Origin: Phytoseiulus persimilis
Lineage: Eukaryota; Arthropoda; Arachnida; Mesostigmata; Phytoseiidae
Reading direction: 5' to 3'
Assembly (NCBI GenBank): GCA_037576195.1
Contig: CM075103.1
Span: forward strand, 24,428,001-24,492,000
DNA length: 64,000 nt
The translations under genes were made by a program, and so were the position numbers. Position 1 is the stretch's first letter, and every line of letters starts with the position of its first letter. This document shows positions 36,077 through 46,250 of this stretch, piece by piece. The notes under the pieces are model-generated. The model did not search any database. It was not told the origin of the DNA and saw only the letters and a program-made list of their open reading frames with translations.

Positions 36077-39000
36077 TTAATTCGGCCGTTCTATCGGGTA
36101 GAGTTTGCATATAGGTCGGTTTAGTATTTGTCCCCTCGCCGTTTGTATTGTACATGATCTGGATGATTCCGGCTTGGAATTTTCGGGAAAGGCGATTACC
36201 CTGCACAGTGGCCAAAGGGCCCGGTTGTTCTTGGTGTCCTCCAAGAGACACACGTCTCCCACTCTCAGCGGTTTCTCTTCTTTTGGTTTTCGATTGTGAG
36301 CTGACCGAAGGTAACTCAGGTATTCGAGTCGGAAACGTTTCCAGTATGCGTTGAGGAGTCTCTGTTGGTATTTCCAGCGACGGCTGAAAACGATTTTGTC
36401 TTCGTCTGACTTTTTCGTCGGTTTCAGACCGTATTGGGGCAGGATTGTGCTGCCTTCATAGCCGTAGAGTAGATTTGCTGGGCTCAGCGCTTCGGCGTGG
36501 TCTTTTCCTGAGGCCACTACGGTGATCGGGCGACTGTTCACCAAGGCCTCGATGCCGGATAGGATGACCTCTAGATCTCTGGAGTGAGGTACAGCTGAGC
36601 CGAGGATCTTTCTGAGTGGCCTCTTGATTGATTGGATTTGTCTCTCATAGTAGCCGCCGAAATGAGGAGCGTTGGGGGTGATGAATCTCCATGTGATGAA
36701 GGAATTCGCCAGCCATCTTTTGATGTCACCTTCGGTGATATGCTCGTAGATGATCTTGAGCTCTTCTGCAGCCCTCTTAAACGACAGGCCGTTGTTGAAG
36801 TGATGGTTATGACGGCTGGGAGCCGATTTATGAACCTTTGGAGAGCTCCGAGCACTTCCGCTGTCGACATGTCGTAGGTCGGGTGGATGTTCACCGCTCG
36901 TGTGATATTACACGTGGACATCAGTATATAGCATTTGCCGACCTCGCCTGAGTCCTTTTTATGTCTGAATGGCCCCGCGAAGTCGACGCCGGCATGTGAA
37001 AATGGCGGTGCGGACTCGATTCGGTATCGGGGGAGCGACGCCATAGGGAGTGAAGCCGCTTCCTCGTGGAATATTTTGCATGTCTGACACGCGTTCAGGA
37101 CTTGACGAGTCAGACTCCGTGCTTTTAGGATGAAGTATTCTTTCCTCAGCAGTTGAAGCACGTAGTTCAGACCTCCGGCGTGTAAGCATTTGTGTTCATG
37201 AATGTCTTTGATAATTAATTTCGACAGGTTGCTCTCGTAAGGAAGAAGAATCGGAAACTTTCGAGTCTCCGATAGCTCGGTTGACTGACCAAGCCTGGTT
37301 CTGCAGCGGATTACGCCGTTTTCGTCCATGAAAGGGGCGAGTTGATAGAGTGGACTAGAATGCTTGGTTCTGGCACAGTTCGATGAAGTTTCTTCGGGAA
37401 AGTATGTTCTCTGGATCAATTTGATAAGGCTCAACCTGGCTTCCATCATCTCCTCTAGGTCCAACTGCCTGAGCGCGGTCTTAGCTCGTGGGGAACATCT
37501 TTCACCATTCTCGATCCGAAGTTTCGCTTGCCGAGATTTCTCGATCAAGCGCGTGATGAATGCTTGGAAACGGGTAGCTTTTTTCCAACACGAGAAGAGA
37601 TGTTCGAAAGCGATTTTGTTTTGAGTCGTTTTGCCGTCTGAAATAAAATATGTTGAAACAGAGAGCTTTCGTTCGACATTCAATTCTTCGGCGTCGACGG
37701 ACTGAATCGTGATTCTTTCATTTTCTCTTCGTTGTCGTTGTTCGGCATCACTGAGGAGCAGCCATGGTGGACCGTTGAACCACAAGGAGCCGAGATCGTT
37801 CGAGATGTCTTTTCCACGGGAGATGACGTCGCTTGGGTTCATTTCCGTGGGTACGTAGTTCCAGTCCGCCCGGCCAATCAGCTGATTGATCCTTCTAATT
37901 CGGTTTGCGACGTAAGGTTTCCACTTCTCCGGACTCGATCTGACCCAAGCCAATACTGAGGTGTTGTCCGAGAAGAGGTGTGTGGAGTCAATCTTGAAAT
38001 CGAGTGCCGATCGGAGATTGTTCAGGACTCTGGCTGCGAGGAGAGCGCCGAGGAGCTCCAACCTTTGGGTTGACTTCTGGCGGACTGGGGCTACGCGTCC
38101 TTTTGTACTGAGAAAGGATATCGTCGGTTTCTTGTTTTCGACATGTGTCTTCAGGTAGCATACGCATCCGTAGCCCAGTTGACTCGCATCGGAGAAGACG
38201 AAAATTTGGCGCCTGACTTTCCCAGGCTCCGCTCGTGTGCGAGGGATGGAAATGCCTGACGCTTTGAAGAGGAGGTCGCAGAAACTGTTGTAACTGACCC
38301 GTGGTTCACCTACCAGCTCAAGGTCCCAGCTTGTCTTGACTTTCCAAATTTCTTGAAGTAGGAATTTACCGTTCATTATTATTGGTGCAATGATCCCCAA
38401 TGGGTCGAAGATTTGGGCGATGCCACTGAGAAGCCTCCTCTTGGATGGTTTGCCTGTTGTGAGAACCTCCAGTGCTTTTGAAGAGGGGGCCGACAGAGTG
38501 TCCAATTTTTGATTCCATAGTACCCCTGAAATTTTTACTTGGTTCTGGTCCGTCGTGACAGTTGGGCTCTCGACTGGGGAGATCGCTCTAATGTACTTGC
38601 CTAGTTGCTGTGAGTTTGAAGACCATTTTTTCAACGAAAATCTACCGCTTCCGAAAATGTCGGACAGGAGTTTTATGCGGAGTTTCGCTTGCGAGAGCGA
38701 GTCTGCTCCAATAACAATGTCATCCATGTAAATGTTGCGGCGATTTCATTGATGAATTCTGCGTCCCGAGGGTGTGCATACGCTGCTGATTCCAAGAGTT
38801 TTTTGATAGCTTGGCAGTGTAAGAAGGGACTACAGGATAGTCCGAAGTCAAGACGTTTTGCTTGGAACTCCCGAATCCTGGCAGATTTGTCGTTGCTGAT
38901 GCCCAAGGGCCAGAGGAATCTGAGGAAGGTGCGATCTGGGCGAGCGATTTTGTTTTGCAGGAAGGCTTTTTCAATGTCGGCCGTGACCACGAAACGGTTT

Positions 39001-39158
39001 TCGCGGAACTTCATGATTACTTTGATGATGTCGGGAAGTAAGTTCGGGCCGCAGTGTAGGACATCATTCAAGCTCGGTTCATGAGAGCGCCGCGAGGATG
39101 CGTCTTTCACGACTCGTGTTTTCAGGCCGGAAGACAGCTCTGGAGTCTGCTTGAACAC
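36077..39158 (-). pseudogene. pol: BEL-3 pol: reverse transcriptase, RNase H, integrase
   Basis: Three overlapping frames on the minus strand make up one pol. 39158-38673 has the N-terminal RT (VVTADIEKAFLQNKI) and ends by frameshift exactly at the catalytic box. The next frame (38727-36571) begins MDDIVIGAD, the rest of the Y-M-D-D motif. It then carries RNase H (FVFSDASQLGYGC, QRLELLGALLAAR, LFSDNTSVLAW), the integrase zinc domain (HEHKCLHAG...CQTCKIF) and the first catalytic aspartate (GVDFAGPF). A frameshift around 36800 disrupts the second-aspartate region. The third frame (36544-36077) holds the end of integrase with YWKRFRLEYLSYLRS and RVGDVCLLED. Non-functional because of at least two frameshifts. 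Confidence 0.9.
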
Positions 39159-39435
39159 TGCCTGAATGGGGAGGTAGTGTGCCCTTTGTCCTTCCTTCCT
39201 CGTTGGGGCTGGCTCAGCATAGCCTGCGTCTAACTAGCCTCGAATCTCATCGTCGACTGCTTTTAACTTGACCGGATCCCTTTTGAGTTTCGAGATGAAG
39301 GATTGGAGTCGGGATCTGGTCAATCGCTCGTTGTCTCCCAAGGAGCGGATGTTTCCTTGAATGGCAGTCTCACGACTGTGCGGCCTGACCGGTCACAGTA
39401 GGAAGTATTGTTGAAGTGGATTATTAATGCCTCAT
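39159..39435 (-). pseudogene. BEL-3 linker between protease and RT, decayed
   Basis: The expected pre-RT linker is partly visible in another frame (39691-39320; e.g. RTVVRLPFKE). It is separated from both neighbours by frameshifts and stops. Confidence 0.6.
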
Positions 39436-42147
39436 TCAGTTCGTCTTCTTCCTCTTTTTCCCGTCCGGGTCGTCGTGGGTACCGATATCTTCGCATAGCC
39501 ACAGGAAACGGATGTCCTCCAATGTCTTCCGAACGGCCCTCGATTGTCTCTTCGGTATAGTTGGGATTGGAATTGTTGGGTCCGTGGGTTCTTGCGGTAG
39601 CTGGGTGCCCGACTGCACCAATTCGAAACCGCAGAAGAGCTGGAGAGAATTTGCCGAGATTGGTGGCTGCGGGGACCCGCCCAAAACCCATCCGAAGATG
39701 CAGTTGAATGCAAATGAGTCCTCCAGGGACTGTGGATCCGAGAAATTCATCTTGTAGATGTATTGATGTCCAAGGAGAATGTCAACGAAATCTAGCTTGT
39801 GATTTGGGACATGGTCTGCCAAGGGTGAGAAGTTGGGATTCGCCTGCATGATTGGTAAACTAGACCGAGTCAAACAGTCAAGTTTGAAGGTCTGAACCTC
39901 CAGGGACTTTTCCTGATCGTGCATACTTCGTAAAACCAAGTTGTGAATGCCGCAGTTGTATATATTTGCGACTTTACCGCCTGCGGTGGCGAGTGCGAGA
40001 TCGATGTGACCTGTGGGTTCTGATTTTAATCTCTTCACGAGTGAAGAGGTGATGTGCGATGATTGGGACCCGGGATCGATCAGAATACGGCACGGAACTC
40101 TGTGATCGCCTGCCTCTGCCCAAACGTGGGCTGTCCACAAACAGCCTGGGTCTCGAGTACCGCTGTCGTTCAGCATTGATGCCGCGTGAACTGTAGGACG
40201 CTCGTTCGAGTCCGCCGGAGCTTTTTTACACATGATCGAGTAGTGGTTACCGTTGCAATGTTTACATTTTGACTTTGGGCTCTGTCTACAATTTTTCGCT
40301 TCGTGGTTCAGTCTGAGGCACTTAAGACAAGCTTTGGCTGTGATCGCTCTTTCTTGGCGTTCCGCGTGTGTTAATTGGGCGTTGCACTTGTACGGAGAGT
40401 GGTCCGCTTCGCAAAAAATGCAAGGAACCTTGTGTTTCCTTGTCGGTGTTGGTGGTACTTCGTGCACCGGGACGTTGGGGGAAGCGACGTGATATGAGTT
40501 GTAGGTTTTCTTGAAGGATATTTCGCCTGGTGACCCCCTCTGCTGCTTTGAGTTGTCGTTGTAGTTGCGGGAAGTACTTGCCCGAGGTTGAACGCTAGTG
40601 AGAGACGGCTTCTGCTGCTTGTTACGACCGAGCTTCATGTTTTCTACCCTGAAGGCTTCTTTCCTGAGGAACCCGAGAAGAGCTTCGAGCTTGGGAACGT
40701 CTGTAAGTGTTTCCATGTAAACTAGAGCTAGACGATGGATATCGAATGGCAACCTGTCCATAATTCTATTCGTGTATGCGGCTGAGAGAGATTGGTATGT
40801 GTGGTTTATGGACAGCAGGGCAAGAATGTGTTGGGAGATCAGAGCAACGAAAGAGGGCAACTTATCATAGTTGAGTTCACCTCCGGTTGACAGGATACGG
40901 TCCATTTCGGACAGGTGACCGTTCTCGGCCATGTCCTTCTGGCCGAACGACTCCTTAAGCAGATGTCTCGTTACACTGTAATTCTCCGGGATGAGATTGA
41001 GATGTCTGACAAGATTGAGAGCTCTTCCGGACAGTGCATTGCGTAACACCACTAACTCCTGAATCGTCGGAATCGGCCTTCGATCGATAAATGCGTCGAA
41101 CATTTCAATAAATTCTCGGTAGCGTTTCACGTCGCCGTTGAACCCGGGGAGTCTCACGTTGTTGGCGAGGTTGGGTAGGTAACTCGTGGGGTCTTCGCTG
41201 CGTGCGGTAGGAAGCAGAGCGACTAGACTCTCATTGTTTGGCATCGACAACGACCTAGGTGCGGGGGGAGGGCGACCCGGAGCGGACAAGTCCATCGGTT
41301 CTGAAAACTGGATGGAAGTCGGTGGCTGTTCGAGAGTCGAAATCCGTCGCTGTAACGTTCCCTCGAATGATATTTTTGCTGGTGCCCTCGCGATACCGGG
41401 CTCCCCGTTGAGAGTCTCGCAAACGGGCTGGCTCTGCGTCAAGGATAGTCTGACTACTGGGTCTTGTGCTTGTAACTCAGGAGGGGTGCTTTGAAGATCC
41501 GGGGTCGTTCGGAAAGTGCCTCGTCGACGTGTATCGAAAGTTGATTCCGTCGCCATTGTTAGACGGTTGTTCACTATGTCGAGGCGTAGTTGAGACAGGT
41601 GACGGCGACTTTCACGGAGTTGGTCATCGATGGTTGCGATGTCTTCAAAAGGCATGGCATTGTTCGAGATCGCCGCTACGTCAGCCATATCGTCTGATAT
41701 GTTTTTCAACCTGTCCGCCAACTCGTCCAAGTTCCTTCGGAAATCGTCGATGTCGTGCACCGCTGCACTGGGGTCCATCGTGTCTCTATAGAACGTTCGG
41801 GCGCGGTTTGTCTGCCTACTGGTGATCATGTTCAACAGGGCTAGTTGGATTTCTAGCGTTGCCCATTGATCAGTCGATGATCTTTGGCCGGCAGGGTTTG
41901 GATCCGTTATCGATTGAGGCCTCGATTGATCTTGTATGGAAACAGAGTTGTTGGTGTTGTCGTTCAAGACCGTTTGGAGAACATCATGGGCATTGCTATC
42001 GCCCTCAAATTCGTCGCTGACGGTCAGATCTCGGAAAGCTCGGTTCAGCGTATCCTGTGGGAGTATCTGTTCTGTCTGCCAAGAGATCAGTTGGGCTGTA
42101 TTATCCGCTGGGTATGACTGAGAATCCATGTTCGGAGCTTGCGCCAT
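39436..42147 (-). CDS. gag: BEL-3 gag and protease
   Basis: An open frame of 903 codons from ATG at 42147. The DUF1759-type gag core begins at about residue 333 (VRLPGFNGDVKRYREFIEMF). Three CCHC knuckles follow (about 548-610: CIFCEADHSPYKC, CLKCLRLNHEAKNC, CKHCNGNHYSIMC). The retroviral-type protease is at about 675-850, but its active-site triplet reads D-P-G (LIDPGSQSS) rather than D-T/S-G, which may make it inactive. The frame ends by frameshift in a lysine-rich stretch at 39436, so gag and protease are intact but cut off from pol. A frameshift as a regular means of making Gag-Pol cannot be excluded, but pol has further breaks. Confidence 0.88.
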   Translation of the reverse strand: MAQAPNMDSQSYPADNTAQLISWQTEQILPQDTLNRAFRDLTVSDEFEGDSNAHDVLQTVLNDNTNNSVSIQDQSRPQSITDPNPAGQRSSTDQWATLEIQLALLNMITSRQTNRARTFYRDTMDPSAAVHDIDDFRRNLDELADRLKNISDDMADVAAISNNAMPFEDIATIDDQLRESRRHLSQLRLDIVNNRLTMATESTFDTRRRGTFRTTPDLQSTPPELQAQDPVVRLSLTQSQPVCETLNGEPGIARAPAKISFEGTLQRRISTLEQPPTSIQFSEPMDLSAPGRPPPAPRSLSMPNNESLVALLPTARSEDPTSYLPNLANNVRLPGFNGDVKRYREFIEMFDAFIDRRPIPTIQELVVLRNALSGRALNLVRHLNLIPENYSVTRHLLKESFGQKDMAENGHLSEMDRILSTGGELNYDKLPSFVALISQHILALLSINHTYQSLSAAYTNRIMDRLPFDIHRLALVYMETLTDVPKLEALLGFLRKEAFRVENMKLGRNKQQKPSLTSVQPRASTSRNYNDNSKQQRGSPGEISFKKTYNSYHVASPNVPVHEVPPTPTRKHKVPCIFCEADHSPYKCNAQLTHAERQERAITAKACLKCLRLNHEAKNCRQSPKSKCKHCNGNHYSIMCKKAPADSNERPTVHAASMLNDSGTRDPGCLWTAHVWAEAGDHRVPCRILIDPGSQSSHITSSLVKRLKSEPTGHIDLALATAGGKVANIYNCGIHNLVLRSMHDQEKSLEVQTFKLDCLTRSSLPIMQANPNFSPLADHVPNHKLDFVDILLGHQYIYKMNFSDPQSLEDSFAFNCIFGWVLGGSPQPPISANSLQLFCGFELVQSGTQLPQEPTDPTIPIPTIPKRQSRAVRKTLEDIRFLWLCEDIGTHDDPDGKKRKKTN

Positions 42148-42349
42148 AGTAACTGAATGTGTCTGGCTCGGTATGTTTGAAAGACCGTTGGCTTGTGAAC
42201 GGTTGTTCCGGCTTATAGGCCTGCTGCAGAAGCGTTAGGCTTACCGGTTATGCTAACCGACGACAGCTCTTTGAGCGATTTCCGCGATTTATTTGAGCGA
42301 TATCCGCTGGTGGTCTTCAGTGACGACCGCGGTTGCTCTGGGTGATTTG
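42148..42349 (-). other. BEL-3 leader, part next to gag
   Basis: About 200 bases of leader with no gene. They are cut at 42349 by the hAT element and resume at 44489. Its last eight bases, gtgatttg, form one copy of the hAT target duplication. Confidence 0.6.
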
Positions 42350-42354
42350 TAGGG

Positions 42355-42510
42355 CCCAAAATTTTATGCACGAAAATATGCATGAAAATGTGCATAATAT
42401 GCATGAAGATATACATGAAAATATGCATAATATGCACGAAAATATGCATAATATGCACGAAAATATGCATGAAGAACCGCGGAATCAGCGCAAAAGTATG
42501 CATAAGATGA
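42355..42510. repeat. Left subterminal ATGCA repeats of the hAT element
   Basis: About a dozen motifs of the form aatatgca(t/c)g(a) at 11-22 base steps. The right end (44385-44475) has atgcatatgc/gcatatgcagtatgc motifs. Such clusters bind transposase in other hAT elements. Confidence 0.7.
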
Positions 42511-42959
42511 TGCGGAGAAATGAGTGAGAATGCTCGACAACATGCGAGGTACTAGAACCGTGGCAAGATTCGGGCGGAATCATGGTTAGACTGTATCGAT
42601 CAGAATTATCTGATATCAGTTCCACCTACAGTCCGCAAAGATATGGGAAAAGTCGTCTCCCGGGTAGAAAAAGCCTCTCGATACAAATATCCCAAAAATG
42701 TCTCCTAGAGCTGGAACATATCACGAGCTTGAGTTGTTCGACGGACTTGGCAGCCTCTAGCTCCATGTCGGATGTGCGATCGCAAGACGACCATAACATG
42801 ACGAATTGATGTCGATCAGAGATGAGCTGAATAGCATGTCTTGAGAATCTCAAATGACGGGCCACCATCATCTGTGCCGCATTACCGAGCAGAACTTCGC
42901 AGCGCGCGGGTCTCCGTGTTCACGCCACAATTTCCAGTATCGCTAAGTTATAGACAACC

Positions 42960-44147
42960 ATGGGAAAACCGAAGCCCTCAGCTGAGGACCTCGTGCAGCA
43001 GTTCGGACCAGACTCATTCTCCAGTGCTGGAGACACTGTTTCTTGTGAAGTGTGCTCAAGAACTTTTGCCGGAGCTCGGAAGTTCACTCTCGATCAGCAT
43101 GTCAGAACCGCAAGGCATAAGCAAGCATTGGATCTTCGGGAATCCAACTTGGACAGAAGAGCAGAGCGGGTTGGGAGGTTCGAAGACGGTCGACTTCGAA
43201 GAAGCCCTTTCTCGTCAGAGCTCTGTGAGGCTTCTCTGAAGGCGGATATACCGCGATCGCTCATCTCTTCTGCAAAAGCCTGGCAATCCTGTGGCGAGGT
43301 GAAACCCACCATGAACGCGTGCTCCTCTTCGTCACAGATGCAGCTTCGTACATGAAGAAAGCCGGTCAAACGCTGCAAGGACTCTTCCCAAAAATGTGCC
43401 ACGTGACGTGTGTGGCGCATGGACTCCACAGAGTCGCGGAAGAAGTTCGGCAAAGTTTCCCAGACGTGGATAGTCTTATCGCCAACATGAAGAAGATCTT
43501 CCTGAAAGCCGTCTAGAGTTCAAGCCTTCAAAGCCGCCCTGGACATTCCTTTGCCGCCGTCCCCGATCGTCACGCGTTGGGGGACTTGGATCCAGGCCGT
43601 CGCTTACTTTGCGGCTCACTTCGAGAACCTCAAGAACTTTATAAGCGACCACCTTGACGCCGATGAAGCAACTTCAATTTCGAGAGCTAGAGAAGTGTTT
43701 GGGAAGTCCTCGCTCAAAACAGATCTCGCAACTATATGCAGCATGTTCGGAGCTTTGCCAACGATAATCGAAAAACTTGAAACGAAAGGCATGCCACTCT
43801 TGGACGCGATGAGTATAATCGGAGAGTTCCGATCGTAAATGAGGAACATTCGAGGTCCACGGCCGAGGAACGTCCGAGATAGAGCTTCAACAGTTTTCGG
43901 GAACAACGACGGATTACAACAGCTCTCCTTGATCGCCGGCTCATTCCAGGGCGTTAGTACCGAGGAGATCATCCAAGCGATCGAAAATTACACTGTCCAT
44001 GATCTTTTGCGATTTAGATTTGCTCCCGTAGTCTCTGTCGAAGTGGAACGATCTTTCTCGAAGTTCAAAGCCTTTCGGCGGGATAACCGGAGGAGTTTTG
44101 ACTTTGGGAACATGAAGGCCTATGTGGTTGTACTTTGCAACCAATGA
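42960..44147 (+). pseudogene. hAT transposase, broken
   Basis: From ATG at 42960 the frame begins MGKPKPSAEDLVQQFG and has a zinc finger CEVCSRTFAGARKFTLDQHV. After a frameshift and probable deletion at about 43215-43320 comes LLFVTDAASYMKKAG with the second catalytic aspartate, then CHVTCVAHGLHRVAEEV. A stop at about 43516 is followed by VTRWGTWIQAVAYF, and the last frame holds the dimerisation block PVVSVEVERSFSKFKAFRRD with the third acidic residue. The first catalytic aspartate region is missing. It is homologous to the protein at 29516-30772. Confidence 0.85.
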
Positions 44148-44496
44148 TATACCAGCGATCGGCAAATTAGAAAGAGTAAAGTACACGGCAATACCGTCTA
44201 TAAAACTACGTATTCACAACCATGCGCCGGGCTGGTCTCTGGTCTCCACTCCCCACATAGAACCACGCTGTCAATGTCAAACGTATCATATGATTCAATA
44301 CGAAAGAAGGGTTGTATGCTTACCTCATCAAATGCAGTCAATCAAGTACACTGATGCATCTTTCAGCACAAGTTCCAGTCCATAAACATACTGCATATGC
44401 ACATGCATGCTGCATATGCAGTATGCTTAATCATGTCCAGGTGCATACTGCATATGCAGTATGCATATGCATAAAATTTCGGGCCCTAGTGATTTG

Positions 44497-44646
44497 ACAC
44501 TGGGGTCCAAATCGAAGGGTTATTGCCTCGGTGGAGTCCGTGATGACCACGTGGTCTTGGGCTTCAGGTGGTCGTGGGTGTTGAAAGCAATTCAAATGCA
44601 CTTTCTCACCGCGAGTTGCCGATTATTATCGGGGGAGTTCTTGTTA
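44497..44646 (-). other. BEL-3 leader, part next to the 5' LTR
   Basis: The leader resumes after the hAT element. No gene is seen. Confidence 0.6.
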
Positions 44647-44659
44647 ACTTCTGACACCA
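44647..44659 (-). promoter_or_regulatory. BEL-3 primer-binding site
   Basis: The minus strand reads tggtgtcagaagt, four bases past the 5' LTR end. It is identical to the first 13 bases of the BEL-2 site. Confidence 0.75.
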
Positions 44660-44663
44660 TAAA

Positions 44664-45122
44664 TGTGGCGCACAAGTCGCCGAATGCTGAAGGAAGATCG
44701 AAAACACGATGCTGTTCACTCGAGCCGGCTTCCGGCGCGCGCACTTTTTTGTTAGACTCGGCCCGATCTCGAGACCGTTGGCGTCAGATCCCAGCTCCGC
44801 CTGTCGCCAGGCAGCTGGATGACGTTACAGTCGTCTGGAGCTCATTCTGGAGTGGTGCCGTTCGGCAGTGTGCGGCGGGCAACCGAAGCCGGATTTATTT
44901 AGGTCGGAAGGGTGAATGGATTACAGTGGGATAACTTTTGGTTTTGTTAGGGTGGAATAGAAATGATACGATGAGCTAGATGCCGACGGAGCTCCCCTGA
45001 TTCGTATGCTCTGATCTCTGTCGGTGATATGGGTACGCGTATGTGTAGCGAGGTGATAGAGTTCTGGAGCGGTGTGCGGGTGAAGCTCAGCGCAACGGGG
45101 AACCTGGGCTCCGTTCGTGACA
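44664..45122 (-). repeat. BEL-3 5' LTR
   Basis: 459 bp; on the minus strand TGTCACGAACGG...GCGCCACA. It is nearly identical to 35538-35996, with roughly ten differences seen by eye. Confidence 0.9.
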
Positions 45123-46250
45123 CCCCTGTTGCTGTTCTGTTGTGGGGTAGCTGCCCTCCTGTACCACCTATGTGGGTTGCCTGTGCTCCCCGCTGGATGC
45201 TGGGGAGCACTTGGCCCCAGGTTCGCATCACGGGCCAGTCTTTCGGCCCCAGTCTCTTTTTTTTTGGGCTAGAGTCAGTCTTTTGAACTCCGCCCTTATC
45301 TTGGCTACCTCTTCGTCTGAGGCTTTCGCCGTTTCACTATGCCATTCCACAATGGTCTCTGCCACTTTCTCCTCACCCACAGGTGTAAGGATTGGCTGCC
45401 TCTTAAGACTAGCCTGTGCCGTGCCGCACTGAGTCCATCGATTGGCCACTATGTGCCAAAGGTTCAAAATGCGGATCTTGCATCCGCCACACTCCTTGAT
45501 GGTCTCTTTAACCCACTCACAGATCTTGTCGTTTATCTCCTCGGCTACTCGCCTGAATGAGTCGACAGGTTGGATGATCAGAGTTGCCCAGGTGACAGAG
45601 TCAACCCCGGGCTGCGCCGCCACTTCGTTCAGCGCGCTCTGAAGTGTGTTGACCACTTAATCGATTCCTGTGGGCCTGAATTTGGCGCTCAACAGGTCGC
45701 CTAGGCTTACAAACCAGAGGATGTCTTTCACCTCTGTTTCTGGCCTTTTGCTCAGAAATACCTTGGTTTTCTCAAGGTGTTCATCTATGGTCGTGGGCCA
45801 GTTGCCCTGCCTAATTGTTACGCCCTTTTTGTATATCGCTCTCAAGCCATGGGGCGTATGCATGAGATCTGTTAGCGGCCCATCGCCTGCTATCAATACC
45901 AGATTGACTTCTTCTGGTTCATAAACCATTAATTCAGGGCAAACTCGTGTCCCTGTTGCTCTATCTCTTTCGAGATACTCTCTGTATCTTTTATTTGTTT
46001 CATTTAGCGAGCTGTTCAGCTCGATGAGTTGATCTTGCATAGCAATGATCTTATCTTTCGCCTCTCGCAATTCTGCTGAGAGTTTCTTACTGACTTGCTT
46101 TTGGTCGTTGAGTTCTTTTACAACGTTGCCAAAGCTGCCACAGTGCTTGCAATTAGTCATAAGCGCGCATGGGATGCATTGGACTTTGGGATCAGACTCC
46201 AACGCCCGCATCATCACTACGCATTTTGCACATGCCTTCAATTGTGCCAT
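45123..46250 (-). pseudogene. LINE ORF1, copy 1, N-terminal and middle parts
   Basis: Starts MAQLKACAKC at 46250. The N-terminus has paired cysteines (CAKC...CIPC...CKHCG), then a coiled coil (about 45-95), then an SGNH-esterase-like region: LVLIAGDGPLTD resembles the first block but has G in place of the nucleophilic serine, and ILWFVSLGDLLSAKF the middle block. A stop at about 45657 splits it; the second part ends near 45228 by frameshift. The basic tail lies beyond BEL-3 at 35300-35537. ORF1 proteins with esterase-like domains are known from CR1/L2-type LINEs. Confidence 0.7.

Larger units (their letters stand above)
42350..44488 (+). mobile_element. hAT transposon, 2.1 kb, defective
   Basis: Terminal inverted repeats TAGGGCCCAAAATTTTATGC and (right end, reversed) TAGGGCCCGAAATTTTATGC differ by one base. 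The target duplication is gtgatttg on both sides (42342-42349 and 44489-44496), a perfect 8-bp hAT duplication. Inside each end are many ATGCAT-type motifs. It encodes a broken transposase on the plus strand and sits in the leader of BEL-3. Confidence 0.94.
35538..45122 (-). mobile_element. BEL-3: BEL/Pao retrotransposon, minus strand
   Basis: LTRs at 35538-35996 and 44664-45122 (459 bp each) enclose gag-pol on the minus strand. The target duplication is cccct at 35533-35537 and 45123-45127. The unbroken site is visible in copy 2 at about 50505-50515 (gggcacccctgttgctg). The element is split in its leader by a hAT transposon (42350-44488). Several frameshifts make it defective. Unlike BEL-1 and BEL-2 it has no antisense ORF: only 80 bases separate pol from the 3' LTR. 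Confidence 0.93.
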
